From: Diploscapter coronatus
Taxonomy: Eukaryota > Nematoda > Chromadorea > Rhabditida > Rhabditidae
DNA: 64,000 nt
Reading direction: 5' to 3'
Assembly: GCA_964036155.1 (NCBI GenBank)
Contig: OZ038422.1
Location: 868,001 to 932,000 of the forward strand
Made by a program: the position numbers and the translations under genes. Shown here piece after piece: positions 1-12,267 of this stretch. Each line of letters begins with the position of its first letter. Within the stretch, counting starts at the first letter, position 1. The notes under the pieces are model-generated. The model was not told the DNA's origin and searched no databases. It saw nothing but the letters and a program-made list of their open reading frames with translations.

Positions 1-31
1 TTTTGTTTCGGTTTCTTTAAAAGTGACGTAC

Positions 32-528
32 CGTCAACTTGCTGTCCTTAAAGAAGCAATCGTACAGCGAAACGATATTTTCATGTCGACACGACAAAAG
101 AATCTCGATTTCCACGAGAAAATCCTCGAGATCCTCTCCATCCTGGACTTGGATCGCTTTTGAAGCCGCGAATTTTTGTCGATTTTGGATGTTGACGACT
201 TTCTCGACCTTTCCGAACGCGCCATCTCCCAATTCACCTATGACTTCCCAGAAATCTGATGGTTCAACGCCAACCTTAAGAAAAACATATTGTGAATATG
301 TAAATAGAAGGCAACTTGGAAACCTCAAGCTATGCGAAATAGTATGGGAAAGAATCGTTTTCCTTCGCCCTATTTCGCATGGATTCAGGGCCTGAGGTTT
401 GCAAATAGCCAAATAGAGAAATGGGTTACCTGAATATTGCCAGGTAGCTGCTTACGGCCGGGTCTCAGTGATTGAGTGCCCGTCGCACCCGCTTTGAACA
501 GATTCTTCATCTTTCCGAATAACGACAT
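32..528 (-). CDS. gck-4: SLK/STK10-type Ste20 kinase, 5' part (partial)
   Basis: N-terminal part of a germinal-centre (Ste20) kinase; the rest lies beyond the left edge. Exon 1 (528-430) gives 33 residues starting MSLFGKMKNLFKAG. Exon 2 (274-32) opens the kinase domain with DFWEVIGELGDGAFGKV, nearly identical to the SLK/LOK motif DFWEIIGELGDGAFGKV. It continues with the ATP-binding lysine in FAASKAI and the helix-C region DLEDFLVEIEILLSC. Both introns have normal borders (donor GTAACC; acceptor CTTAAG; donor GTACGT at the edge) and the reading phase is 0 throughout. Family knowledge: SLK-type kinases act at the cell cortex, phosphorylate ERM proteins and influence epithelial tube shape; the C. 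elegans orthologue is gck-4. The residue after GKV is Glu, where Tyr is usual. Intron 1 carries a family A foldback element. Identity is based on the glycine-loop region only. Confidence 0.85.
310..410. mobile_element. Foldback MITE, family A
   Basis: Inverted arms built on GGCAACTTGGAAACCTCAAG...ATGCGAAATAGTATGGG and its complement ending GGTTTGCAAATAGCC. It lies in intron 1 of the Ste20 kinase. The same family recurs at six other places in this window. No coding capacity. Confidence 0.75.
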
Positions 529-1469
529 GTTTCAAATATATTTATTTATTTAGAAATAACTTAAGGTATAGAATAAATATGATGAATTACATAAATAGTG
601 AATAATTTAGGATGACTTGGTTGAAAATGTCTGAAATTCGACAGTATAAAACTTGAAATTCGAAAGTTTTACGGCAAAAGATGTGACACGAAATGATATA
701 TGATAAACATGATATACAATAACTATAATAATATTATATGGCGTAGGATTGGAACGTAGGGTGTCTGTTCTGGTGCATACGCGCAATACAGGGCCCTTTC
801 CCCCTTCGCCCTCTTGACTTTGCCCACTCTCTCCTCTGTCAAATCTTTTCGCTCTCCGCTTTTTTCCGACTATTTCTCATTCCCAGACCTCTGATTCTCT
901 TCCTTTCACTTGTACACTCATACCCACTCTTCGGATGAGAAACGAGTGGCTATGTGAAAATGAGATGCTGTAGAGAGCGAAATGGGGAAAATAATGCAGG
1001 TCAGAGAAGCGCACTAGTGTTTTTGCGATGGTGAAATAGCATTGTTGAGGGGGGAGGAAACTAGCATTCTCCATTTCTTTTCTTCTTTAGCGCGCGCGCG
1101 AGCGTTGCGCACTGTCTCCGTTCCATAACGTAAGCCCCCTTGCGCGAGCGCGCCCTGTACACACCGGTTTAATATTCACACACACATACACATAGGAAGC
1201 GAGGAAGGAAGGGAATGGCTAGCACTACAAAGAAAGAGACAATGAGAAAGCGCGCATACATGACATGAATCATGCCATTTTGCAAATGCATTTTCATCTC
1301 ACTGATGATTTTGATATGCATTAGTTTGATCGGATTTGTTCTTGAAATATAGATGCTTTCCATATGGAAACCTTGAAATTCTGCTGACTTGATGAATTTT
1401 TCATGTTTTTCTGCACATAAAATCATGGGCTTCAATCATTTTATTGCCAATGATGTAACACAATGCTTA
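529..1469. other. Intergenic, upstream of gck-4
   Basis: No convincing exon on either strand. Contains AT-rich sequence to about 740, then a pyrimidine-rich stretch (785-900), a CG-alternating tract near 1090-1105 and a CA-repeat near 1177-1190. It probably holds the promoter of the Ste20 kinase and the 3' UTR of the ADP/ATP carrier, both on the minus strand. Confidence 0.5.
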
Positions 1470-2960
1470 TCAGTGCTTGAAATGCCTTTGGATTTCTTCG
1501 TAAAACACCATCACCAGAGCACCACCCATCGTCCTATAATCACATAAGAACTGAATTATATCAACAAAATGACAGCTTGAAAACTATAAGCCCTTAACCC
1601 ATGCGAAATAGTATGGGGAAAAGAAACCCGTGCCTCCCCATACCCTCCCCTAACCATACACTATTTAGCAATGGCCTGCGGGCTTATGGTTTCTAAATAG
1701 CCATCAAAGCATTTGTTCGATACCTTAAAGCATTCGCGGCTGCTCCTTTATAGAGTCCATGTACTCCTTCGTTTTTGAGTATCCCCTTTATCACCGTGAA
1801 AGTGCTCATTTTACTGATCATCATACGTCTTCGAATGGTATCCATGGGATAAACCATATAATTGGCACATATTGAAACACCCTGAAGAAAAACTCGAAAA
1901 AAGAACGAACACCCGGACTAACCTCTGCAATAGCGAACGAAGTCAACAGTCCAATGTGGTTTCCATCTTTCTTCAGCCTCTGCCTAATTAAGTCGTTCAA
2001 TCCAAAGTACGAAGCTCGGTAGAAGAAATAGGTCGGAAAATATTTCAACGTTAAAGAAAACCAAGGTTAAAGTACCGGTATCGAAATCACGTATCCTTTA
2101 TAAAATCCCCTCAGTCCATCATTCTTCATCACTTTCCCGACGCAGTCTATGAACCCCTTAAAGGTACGAATTTTTAAAGAGACGTAAAATACTGACTTTA
2201 TAAGCTCTCGTATTCTTGTCGTTGCCAATATCCACTGATAGCCTAGTCCTAATACAATCCAACGGATAAACTATCGATAAGGAGCTAGCTCCTGCCATTC
2301 CTCCAGCTAGCAAAGACAGTGACGCTGTAACCCAGAAAGACTAAAATTAGCATACCTAGCTATTGCACTTTTAAGGCTGTTCGGAAACCATAAGCCCTCA
2401 GGCCATTGCTAAATAGTGCATGGCTAGGGGAGGGTATTGGAAGTACGGGTTTCTTTTCCCATACCATTTCACATGACTTGAGGACTTGAGATTTATGGTT
2501 TCAAAGTTGTCCTATTTTAATATCTTACATCCGAATAGCCCGTACTATTCCTCTTCAAGATCCCTTTGTACATATCATTAAACGCGAAATTCAAGGCCTA
2601 AAATAAGCTATTATGAAAAACAACTAGCATCTATTTGAATAAATAAATAGGACTACCTGACCCGGAAAGTACCTAGCGACATTGGTGAAATTTCCCCTCC
2701 ACAAGGATAAAAAGCCCTGTTCTTTGGGAATTCGGATCAGCGTGCTCACAATGCCTTTGTACCTTTTATCGGAGGCTATATCTTTGTGGGAATATTGGAC
2801 CTGAGTTTTTTTTCCAAAATTTTTAGAAGATATATGTTTTTACCTGCAACAAAAGCTTGACCCTTTCTAAAGGGGCTACGACTGTTTTCGAAATACTTGC
2901 GGAAACTCCGCCTACCGCCATATTAACCAAGAAACTATTGCCCGAATTTGACTTGTGCAT
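1470..2960 (-). CDS. Mitochondrial ADP/ATP carrier (ANT family)
   Basis: Exchanges ADP and ATP across the inner mitochondrial membrane. Eight exons: 2960-2844, 2800-2657, 2597-2529, 2340-2197, 2156-2076, 2033-1923, 1881-1724 and 1533-1470, giving 295 residues (family about 300). The three carrier repeats show PLERVK (first), PLDCIRTRL (second) and PMDTIRRRMMI (third). The ADP/ATP-carrier signature RRRMMM is therefore present with a final Ile. Other family matches are ALNFAFNDMYK, GFYKG, YRASYFG and the C-terminus GALVMVFYEEIQ. Oddity: the intron between 2076 and 2033 has a good donor (GTACTT), but no AG exists upstream of the conserved exon; it appears to end TTTTCCG. Reading through hits TAA in frame. 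The rest is intact, so this is either a splice-site mutant, a base error or a decaying paralogue. Introns between 2341-2528 and 1534-1723 hold family A elements. Confidence 0.9.
1576..1702. mobile_element. Foldback MITE, family A
   Basis: Arms AAGCCCTTAACCCATGCGAA... and ...GCGGGCTTATGGTTTCTAAAT. Lies in the last intron of the ADP/ATP carrier. The TAG in its end would truncate the carrier if the intron were not removed. Confidence 0.75.
2375..2511. mobile_element. Foldback MITE, family A
   Basis: Arms GGAAACCATAAGCCCTCAGG and ...GGACTTGAGATTTATGGTTT. Sits in an intron of the ADP/ATP carrier. Confidence 0.75.
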
Positions 2961-4331
2961 TCTGAAATGTAGAATATCGAAAGTTTCAAATAATCAATAA
3001 AAGTTTTGAACGAATTTGCATCACTGGACGGTTGCTCAGCATGAGATGAAATCAATTGATGAACACACCAAAACTTCGATCGAAAACAGAGGAAAATAAG
3101 CAGATTACACGCGAAAATAGTGATTTCTTTCAGAAAGTGCAATTTATTGATGGCTTTTGAAAAATAAGTTCAGTAGTAGAGGTCTAGCTAAAATCAAATC
3201 GTCTGGCTGGCTCGTTTGAAAGAGTCATGAGTTTTGTTTGTTTGCTGTCGACTTCTCTCAACATTCGTTTTCTTTCAGATAGTTCTCTAACTTTTGAACC
3301 ACCTCTGAAGAGATACAATATTCTCGAAACCATTTATTCCTCATCAACCAAACGAATCATTTCAATGTTAGAAAGGCATAATATCAACATTTTGGAACAC
3401 TACAACTGTCCTGCTATATGCAATTCGACATAAAATTCACAATCATCTGATCAAAATCATGATTTCAAACTCGAATATACCGTCGCTAAAATTGCATAAA
3501 TTTCGATATCTCTTTAAAATTCTCAATTTTAACGACCTTTTTTAATGAAAAACACTCGTTCGCTAACAAAAACGTGATAAATACCCATGTTACGAAACTA
3601 TTGACTTAGAATTTCAAAAAGGGAAAACAATAATAGAACTCTTTAGATAATGCTTCTCTATGATCTCGCTACGATACATTGAACCGAGTTAACGTATTTT
3701 CAATTGTAAACGCCTAGCTTTGTATATGAGATATGGATAGGTAAAATCAATATATGGACTTTTCCGAACTCTAACAAATTGACTATTTTCCTAAGGTGAT
3801 CATAACACCGACGATTTACCAATAAGTTATCCCAAATGTGTGGTATGATATAAGTGAAACAATGTTATTATACAAAGAAGATGTGTTAAAGTCGATCTCA
3901 TTTTAGGCTAGCAAAATCAGGGATATTAATGTTTAGACACGCGCGCGTGTACATGCATAACGAAATAGTGTCTTTTCGAGAGAGCATAGGGAGGACATGC
4001 CCTTTTCTCTCGCTTTCGAAAAGATACACTATCTCATTATGCGTGCACACGCGTGTCTAAACATTTACAGCCCTGCAAAAAATTCAAGAAATTCGTGAAA
4101 AATGAGAGAAAAACAAGCTACCTGTGCTCTGTGGTAAGGCAAAACATTTGTGTATTCATTAATGACAAGAGACTGAAGAAATTCTCAAAGTTTACCGGCA
4201 TAATCCAACTTTCACCGGGTTGATTATAAAGAATTCCAATAACTTTTTTGACACGGTATCATCAGTTATAGAGGTCATAGCGTTTTGATTCGATTAGGAT
4301 AATTAACATAATTACCATATTTTCTATCTAA
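2961..4331. other. Intergenic between carrier and transporter
   Basis: AT-rich; no exon with good splice sites seen on either strand. It contains one long hAT-type foldback (3918-4075). It would hold the carrier promoter (right after 2960) and the transporter 3' UTR (before 4332). Confidence 0.5.
3918..4075. mobile_element. hAT-type foldback MITE, family B, long form
   Basis: Starts CAGGG and ends CCCTG, with inner arms ATGTTTAGACACGCGCG and complement, then a second paired block around CATAACGAAATAGTGTCTTTT. The termini match the hAT consensus. Flanks AGCAAAAT and CAAAAAAT are only a rough target duplication. Confidence 0.75.
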
Positions 4332-7112
4332 TTAATGTCCACCTCCAAAGCTAGCTTTCATTAATGGGTCCACGCAGTATTCTGCCGAATTTTCGTATCT
4401 TGTGATATTCTTGAACGGTCCACAGCACGCATATTTCGAGTGCCTATAATTGAAATGATTAGGTCCCTAGCTGAAGTAGTTAAATATTTAATTACCCATG
4501 ATGTGGAATGAATGGATCCTCTCCTTCTCGTGTCCAACTCCTAATCATTTCGATATAGCAGGGCTCTCGGAATTCAGTTTGAGTCATGGCTACAGCAGCA
4601 GTGTAAGAAGCATAGAATCCGCCGATTGTAGCGATAACTTAATTAGGATAATTATTTCAACTAATTCGATCAAATAGCTTACGCAATATGAAGACGTTCA
4701 TGATCAATTTCGATTTTGGAGTGTAGATGAACAATCTGAAATTTCAAAATCGTCTAAGAAGATCGGTTCGGAATTTACTCGAGAAGCGTCAGAGGTCGAT
4801 CGGTTTTGAGCGTCTGATCTTTGTGAAGATTGTAGCTAGCGGCCAGGAAAAGGTTGAATATCACCGGGTAAACGAGAGCCATTAGAGTAATCGTCGACGC
4901 TAAAATTGGAATCTATCAGGCAGTTTTTCGTCGATTTCTTACATCCAACCAAATCCAAGAGAACTCCGAAATTAGGAACGCTCGCGGCAGTGAACGCCAC
5001 TACCGCCATGATAATTGATCTTGAGATGACTCGAGATGGGCCAAAATCTAGAAATGGTCAACTATGAATAGATAGTAATTGCCAGACTTAATTATACCAT
5101 GCGACAGTTTAAAGAACTCCTCGATTTCTTGGTTCAGAGGGTTGAAAACGATGATTAGAGCCAGCACAACGTGGAGCGTAATAAGAATGTTGACTGCGGA
5201 TTGGATGAAAGGATTCTGGATAATTTTGAATACATTTAAAATAAGATAATTGGGGCAAGTGAATGAGATAATCACCTGCAAACTGGGTATCACAGAATCT
5301 GTCAGAGCGTCGCCATAAACGTAGTATCCAATCAACGAAACTGGGATATACATTACTGCGATAACTGAAATTGTTTCCTTTCTGGTTTGCTAATTATTTT
5401 CAAATTTACTCGTATAAGCCAGAATCACAGAGAGCTTGAATCTGTGCGGCTCTTTCATGTCGTGCTGGATGCTGAATTATTTTTTTTTTTATTTTATAGA
5501 AGACGAAAATCGATTTTTTAAATTACTTTGGGAAAGCCCCATGACCTCCAAGCGAGAACATAATCGTTCCAAAGCACATGAAGGATCTAAAAAGATGTCG
5601 ATTTATTTCCGGGAACGATTTTCTCCCAACATCTGGAAACAAATATGTTTTTTATATCGTACTTTGTCGGATTCCACTCCGGATAGTTTGCGATCGGCTG
5701 ACAGAGGTCCTTATCGTTCAGGGCTCCGAAGATGATGAACCCCACGGCCATACTCGTCGTTATCATCGCCATGACGATCGCGCCCCTAATGTCCAGATAT
5801 GATCATTTTCACAAAAGTTGAAAATGTACCAGAAATCCTTCGGTGACTTCAACATAGTCGCTGGCAAAATGAGCAGCGATACGATAAAAATCATCGCGCA
5901 GAAATTGATTTCGACTGAAATTCCCATACTTTAAAGGCTATTTGGAAAGCCACAAGCCCTCAAGCCATTGCGGACTAGTATATGGTTAAGAGAGGGTATT
6001 GGAAGGTGGGGTTTCTTTTCTCCGTACTATTTCGCACGAATTGAAGGCTTGAGGTTTATGGTTTCAAAGTTGCCACTTTAAAACGATTCTAATTTTGAAG
6101 TACCTGATACTGCCGCCAGTAAAAACGAGCAATTCTTCGCACCCAACAGAATAAAGACTACCTGCAAAGAAATATGAAAACTCGATATATTTTAACTTAT
6201 TTCTTTATTTTAGGAGATTACATAATAGATTTTGGTCGGGAAAGGGTGAACTCGGCTGAGTCACATGTGGGAGCTCTGTGAAAGGGGAGGATAGAGTGAA
6301 AATACTAAGAAGGGCTATTTATATGAGTGTTAATGAATACGTGGGGAAATGTTAGACAGATTGCTCATAATGAATCTCATCTGGTAAATTTGGGCGTTAA
6401 AGCCTAGAGATCGTATGGAAATTCAAAAGTGAAATGTGAACTATTTCACGACACCTTACGGGAGGTACAAAGAAAACTTTTTTGTTTTAATAGATTTTGT
6501 TCCGAAAATTTACCGCCGTGCCAAATTGGGTAAGCTGCAATGTGAAAGAAACCAGTGCACTGAAAACGTGAAGAATTTTGGAATATCACGAATTTTGCAT
6601 GGAACGTACGAAAATCTCGGTCCAATCGCCTTTAGGCCCATGGCTGGATACGGTTTTCGGCAGTGCACCCGGTACTCTGAGTATCGAAGTTGCAAGATAG
6701 TCCAGTTTTCTGACAGCAGAACGCCCGTGTACATGCATATGATTGCGCCGATCACTATTAGCATTGTGCCGTAATAGAATCCTGTAATTCTTTTATAAGT
6801 TTCGAAACTTTATTCGTCGGATAATGGCTTTAAAATGAATTGATTCTTTAGTTTCCGAGTTATTTATTCAAATTAAAAATATCCTATACCTGGAGCTACC
6901 ATAGCACTCGGCAGCGCAATGAGTCCACCTCCTGCGGTTTCACCCACGATGAACAGCGCCGTGACCAGGAAGCTCATTCCGGTGGCGTTCCTAAAGTGTC
7001 CGTTTTATTCCCAAGTGCTCCCAAATTGTTCCCACTTGTGATGACTTTGACTGTAGAGACTCGTGGCTGATGATCCGTTCGCAGTGGATTCTCCATTTTC
7101 CGTCTTTAGCAT
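4332..7112 (-). CDS. Amino acid transporter, AAAP family
   Basis: A secondary transporter of the amino acid/auxin permease (AAAP, Aa_trans) superfamily with about eleven membrane segments. Sixteen exons: 7112-7036, 6990-6890, 6781-6610, 6559-6514, 6161-6104, 5914-5830, 5785-5663, 5586-5527, 5471-5410, 5364-5276, 5215-5098, 5047-4943, 4899-4779, 4735-4683, 4637-4496 and 4443-4332; 507 residues. The first helix has the family signature (FIVGETAGGGLIALPSAM). Then come CRKPYPAMG, VSFTLQLTQFGTAVVFILLG, the GTIMFSLGGHGAFP box, IQHDMKEP and NPFIQSAVN. The pattern matches nematode SLC36/VGAT-like transporters; substrate unknown. The reading frame stays open upstream of the chosen Met, so a slightly longer N-terminus is possible. 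One intron holds a family A element. Confidence 0.9.
5935..6074. mobile_element. Foldback MITE, family A
   Basis: Arms GGCTATTTGGAAAGCCACAA and ...TTTATGGTTTCAAAGTTGCC in an intron of the AAAP transporter. Confidence 0.75.
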
Positions 7113-8014
7113 GTTTGATGACTTGTCAGGTTCAACCAGGTTGTGGCACTCTCTGGAACTAAATTATTTTAACGGATGTTTAAAAAACGCATATATTTTA
7201 TTTTAAAAAGTGTGAAATGATTTTCGAAAAAGTGTGCGACCTCCATGCACAATATGCACAAATAAGGAAGTGTCTACAATTCTTTTGAAATTGAGGTAGA
7301 GCTCGAAGGCAAATCGTCATTCCATTGTTCGAATCGGGACAGAACGCGGTCGCTCTAATCTCTCGTGTAACGGAAAAAGCCGAAACAGGAACGGTTGGCG
7401 GGCGGACGAAAAACTACGCGCTTTTTCACCTATTTGCACGACAAAAACATGTGAAGATGAGGAAAACAGACCAGCCATTTTAGGCGCAAAAAATCATTCA
7501 AACTAAAATTTGGCTTAAAATCTAGAGAAAATGACATTTTTCAAATATGCGATCAACCTAAATTATCGAAGTCACATATTCGGAAAGAACAATAGAAGAA
7601 GACTAGAATATAAGACAATTGTCTAACAGCAATTAGTTTAATTCTAGCTATAACATACGACTTTCTCCCCGCCTTATCAATATCAGTGATCGAGAGTGAT
7701 AGGGCTTCTTCTTCGTGATAAATGAATGAAAAATGCTGCATCAAGAGAGGGTGTCTGCACCCGTTTTCACACCATATGCATGCATTTCATGAAACTTCTA
7801 AATACAAGTAAAAATTCTAGAGAAAACTGAAAAGTAACGTTGATTTGACTAATGTGATCACTCACACTTTCCATGTGGCCTCTTCATATTTGCAGATTAT
7901 ACGCCTTCTTTTCACTTCTTATGCTAAATGCATTCTGCAAACATTAGATGTTCTTGTAAATATATTAGAAGAATGCAATCGCGTATCAGAAATTACTATA
8001 TAATCTTGAATTAT

Positions 8015-8150
8015 TCGGAAGCCGCACAACATCAACACCTCAAGGCATGCGAAATAGTGTATATGATTGGGGTAGGGTGTTGGCTGATAGCACTTCTTTT
8101 CCCACGCTATTTCGTATGTCGTGAGGTCTTGAATGTCGCGTGCGGTGTTT
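8015..8150. mobile_element. Foldback MITE, family F
   Basis: Arms CACAACATCAACACCTCAAG and GTGAGGTCTTGAATGTCG, with GCATGCGAAATAGTGTATATG in the middle. A close second copy lies at 59131-59281. Confidence 0.7.
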
Positions 8151-9072
8151 ACAACGCTGCTTGATCTTGTCGTATTTCATATTAATGTAGGATAAGTCTC
8201 CTAATCCTTCTAGAAAATTCATAATCTTTTTAGAAAAAGTCAAAACTATTTTAAATTTCTAGAACGCTGTCAATCCCTTCAAGAATTCAATCAATACCTG
8301 CAAAATATCCGCGTGTGTTTGACTTTTTCCTCGTCCTGTCAACTTCGTCTTTTGTCTCAAACTTCTGTCACCCTTGTGCCTCAAATCCTCAGTGGCATTG
8401 AACTTCTGTTCGACCGAAACTCGTCAATTCTCTTCTTCTCTTCCTCGATTATTTCCTTCTCTATTTCCGTCTAATTTTTTGTCTTTTCCCCTATGCTTTT
8501 TGTGCGTTGATTCATCGACTATTTCTCGCGCTCGCGTGCGCTTCGGCGAGCTTCAAGTTACCTCTCGGCTGGATGAGACAGGAGTCATTCTTCCTTCCTC
8601 TTTTTTATATTCTTTCTCTCCGTTTTCCAACTCTCTTTTTCTCTTCCAGGTTTTTTCTCTCCTCCTGAGTTGTGTTTTTATCCCTATTCACCCAGACTTT
8701 TTGCCACTAACTACTGATTCACGTCATGAGGATGGGGGGTCGGTTTGCGAGAATGTCGTGCATTTTGCCTCCTCTGTCGTTTTCGCTTCTGCTTTTCTGC
8801 AATTGTCGTCCCCGTGTGGCTTTGTTCGCTTCTGCATGCAGTGTGACACACGCGCGCGTTTTTGAGAACCGGCACACAAACTCGCTGACAAACTACGGTA
8901 ATTATCGGCAGAACACGTGGGGATTCGAGCAAAATGACGTCAGTGATTGTTATCCTTGAAAATTGATAAGCCCTGGGGATTTGTTATCAATGAAATAATA
9001 TCTGCACCTTGCGAAAAAGGCACCACATTAATCCAACAAACTTGAAGAAGCTATTAACATGAACAGACTCGA

Positions 9073-9213
9073 CAAATTTCGAATCGCGCGGTCAGCCACA
9101 TGAAAAGAGACAGTATGTCTTATCGAGAGACGGAAAGAAGGTACGATCTTTTCTCTCGATTAGGCATGCTATCTTGTTTCATGCGGTTAGCTGCACGGTT
9201 CGAAATTTCCCAA
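9073..9213. mobile_element. Foldback element, family H
   Basis: Imperfect hairpin with arms AATTTCGAATCGCGCGGTCA / TGCACGGTTCGAAATTTC and an inner pair CACATGAAAAGAGACA / TTGTTTCATG. Single copy in this window. Confidence 0.6.
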
Positions 9214-9783
9214 GCCCTGAACATGAAACCTATCATAATGAATATCCGACACAAGAGAAAATGCATGAACTAACTGATCAAGTAAACATTTGAAAGGCAG
9301 ATTCCTTTGAAATTTATAAAATTTAAAACTAAAGCATAGTCTAATGATCATGGTAAATTTGATGATTGATGGCCGTTCGTTCCATCAGCAAAAACGATCT
9401 ATCATTTTGAGCAAGAGCCAATAAAATGAGATGATGGAACAGAAGAGGAATGCAACCTGGCGAAAGAAAATAAAGATGTATTTCGAATCAATAGAACGCA
9501 AAATTGATCCCAAAATTTCATAATTAGTGACATAGTATTATTGACTGGGAGAGAACGCGTCGATACTCAAAGATTACGCTACTCGTCCCTCGTTGTTTCT
9601 TTTACGCGACTCACTATTTCGCTCCTCTCAAATTCAATTTCTAATTCCAGAACGCCAATATATCGACTTTCTCCCCAACCAACGATATTAAAATTAATAT
9701 TCACAAAAAATATATTCTCAAAAACTAATTTTCCTTAAAAAATCTTGTTTCAAAGCAATAGAAATCAAAAAACGATTCATTAT

Positions 9784-9875
9784 GCTCAGATCTAGAGAGA
9801 ACGATCGTCATAAGCATCTCGCGACCTACCCCCTATAGTTTATTTTCGTCTGACGAAAGTACTCTCCTAGGCTTG
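9784..9875. mobile_element. Foldback MITE, family D
   Basis: Begins GCTCAGATCTAGAGAGAACG, carries CGACCTACCCCCTATAGT and ends CGTCTGACGAAAGTACTCTC. Other copies are at 33060-33150 (inverted) and 43956-44060. Confidence 0.7.
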
Positions 9876-11228
9876 ATTACGCTTCACTGATATAGAATCA
9901 CAAATTTTCTTATGTTTGACAGAAGATAATATGAAATCTCGTATACATAATAATAACGTCAAACTCGGTGATAAATTGTCTTGCGCTATCAACGTTAAAT
10001 CAATCACGCTTCTATAGCTGCGCTTTCTAATACATCGATCTATGATTCTTATCATATCTCCTTATCACTAATCTGTCAGCTCATATTTTGACAAGTCTTT
10101 ATGATCCAACTACTCTACATACGTCACATGACAAAGCATAGTCAATCATTACCGTAAATTATACGAAATTGCATTTTTGATATCAAAATTTGTGCTGAAT
10201 CACATAAAAAATCAGCAATTGTTCATCTTTCAACGCCATTTCACGTTGGCATCGCGTGTGCTTAGTGAATAATAAATCTCCCGATAAAATGTAGTGTTCT
10301 GCATTTTTGCACGTGCTTTTTCTAGATGAAGAAAACCCGCATGGACACTCGAAAATGAGAACAACTCATTCATGCAAAAATGCTCTCATTCATTCCAGGA
10401 AAGTAAGAACAAAGAAATCTCCTCACGCGCATAAAACTAATAAATTATTGAATATTTTTCGGATGTTTGTTTTCCAAATCTAAGAAAAAAGAATATAAAT
10501 ATTTCTTACTCCAACTCCACTCCATTGCTGCGTTTTGTAGGCATCTTGTCCAAATTTTCGAATTTTTAGATCTCAGGTTCGAACTTAGAAGTCGAAATTA
10601 AAAATAGAGGAATTTTCGAAAATGCGTTTTCTCGAATTGATTCTGCGCGTGTAGCTTGCAAAAGTTGATCTGAAATCTAAAATTTGAAACAATAACCTAA
10701 AAATTTCATAAACGCCCGAAAATGCCGACAACATGATGAAGGAATACTGATATGAGATGGCTTTTTCGGATATATGAAAAATCTGAGAATCTGAGATATT
10801 TGAATGAAGTCGGAAAGATATGCGGAGATATGGGCTTTTCTCCCCTCAAATTTTATGGGACTTTCAGAACGCTCGGCGCGCACATTTTTGCGCTTCAGTA
10901 TTATCGCTGGTCGAAAAACAACAATTCAATGGGACTGCCTCACTTCGGCTTTTTGACTCATAAAAATATTCAACGCGCGGCGCCTCTTTTAAGGGAAGTC
11001 CATTTTTTGCTCGGATATTTCTCGCGTAGTGCGCTTAAAAATAGATCCTAAAAAGCCACTAGGATATTTACATTCATTCCTAAATGAGTGTGTGTGCAGC
11101 GAAATTAAATATGCAACATGAGAGGAGTGTGCGATAGATATAACAAATATATGAATGCGTCTATGAAACCTATATCAATTTTAGAACAACATTAAGGAAC
11201 ATACATTTGATAGCGTTACAATTGAAAC

Positions 11229-11272
11229 AGACCTAGAGAGCACTTTCGTCAGATGAAGATAATATTAGGGGT
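11229..11272. mobile_element. Family D fragment
   Basis: CAGACCTAGAGAGCACTTTC followed by GTCAGATGAAGATAATATTA matches one end of family D; the other end is not recognisable. Confidence 0.45.
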
Positions 11273-12219
11273 CAAAAATGCAAAAGCGAAATCATAATTA
11301 TGACAACCATCTCTCGCATAAACGAGATTCTTAGCCAATAGTAGATAGTAGATTAAAGGTAGAGGTAGAAGTTTCTAATATATGACCCGTTCTTTGTAAG
11401 CGACGAATTTTAGCTGATACCCGATCCTACTGTATGATAAGCTAAATGGAGTACCACCTCATTTGGTAAAGAACTCTATTCTTACAAATAACGTATCATA
11501 TATATTGAGGATGGATCGCAAAGAGTTTCTGACGATAATACGAGTCTAAAGACGAATTTTCATCGTTATCTTAAAATAGGAAATGTTTTGAATCCTCGGG
11601 ATAAAAATGGGATTTCCGCAGATTTTGTTGACTAGATACGCTTTTCGCACCCAAATATAAGCCGATATTAAAAAGCCGCGAACTGTTTGAATTTTCTCGA
11701 AATGAAATAATTGTGCGCGCGCGCGCGCGAGGGTATTTAATCGAGAAAATATTCACCGCTGCTGCTCTTAAATGAAGCTTTCTTTTTCTGCTCGAAAAAT
11801 AGAGGCTCCTCTCCTCTATCTCATTCGGAATTTGTTGGAGATAAATAAATTCTCCCCCCTCGGCGAGTGTCTCTATTTCCCAAATATTTTCATTTTCTAT
11901 AGACTGCGGCAGGATGCATCTTTTTCGTTCGCTCCCTTCAGAGAGAGAGAGACCTCGCGGGACGACGGGGGAACTAACTAATTGGGGGAAACGAAGAAGA
12001 AGGCTCTCTAGATCTAGGGGGATCTCAGCTTTACCTAAAATTCCAGCTACGTGGAGGTAAATATTTCGAGATAAACTGGGGATTTGTGAGAAATTATCAG
12101 CTTTGTAAACATTGAAACCTCGGGACAAAATGCCATACATAATTAGGCGTGAGGCTTGGGGAAATTTCATCTGACCATTCTTCAAGCTACAAGCTCCCAA
12201 AGTTAACGGATAATTCAAC

Positions 12220-12267
12220 CAGGGTTGTAAATGTTTAGACACGCGTGTCTAAATATTTACAACCCTG
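12220..12267. mobile_element. Minimal hAT palindrome, family B short form
   Basis: 48-bp near-perfect palindrome, CAGGGTTGTAAATGTTTAGA...CAACCCTG, i.e. the two termini of family B with nothing between. The left flank is AATTCAAC; the right flank GAACTTAG does not match it. Confidence 0.75.

Noticed and set aside
8374..8865. 163-codon forward frame rich in Ser, Phe and Leu
   Set aside because: It is the translation of a pyrimidine-rich tract (TTC, TCT, CTT repeats), so length and hydrophobicity are composition effects. The opposite strand is equally uninformative.
11714..11731. Alternating CG tract, also near 1090
   Set aside because: Could form Z-DNA, but such tracts are common low-complexity sequence and nothing ties it to a function here.
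11571..12242. 223-codon open frame on the minus strand, the longest uninterrupted frame in the gene-poor region
   Set aside because: It starts inside the hAT palindrome at 12220-12267, has no recognisable domain, uneven composition and no plausible splice partners.
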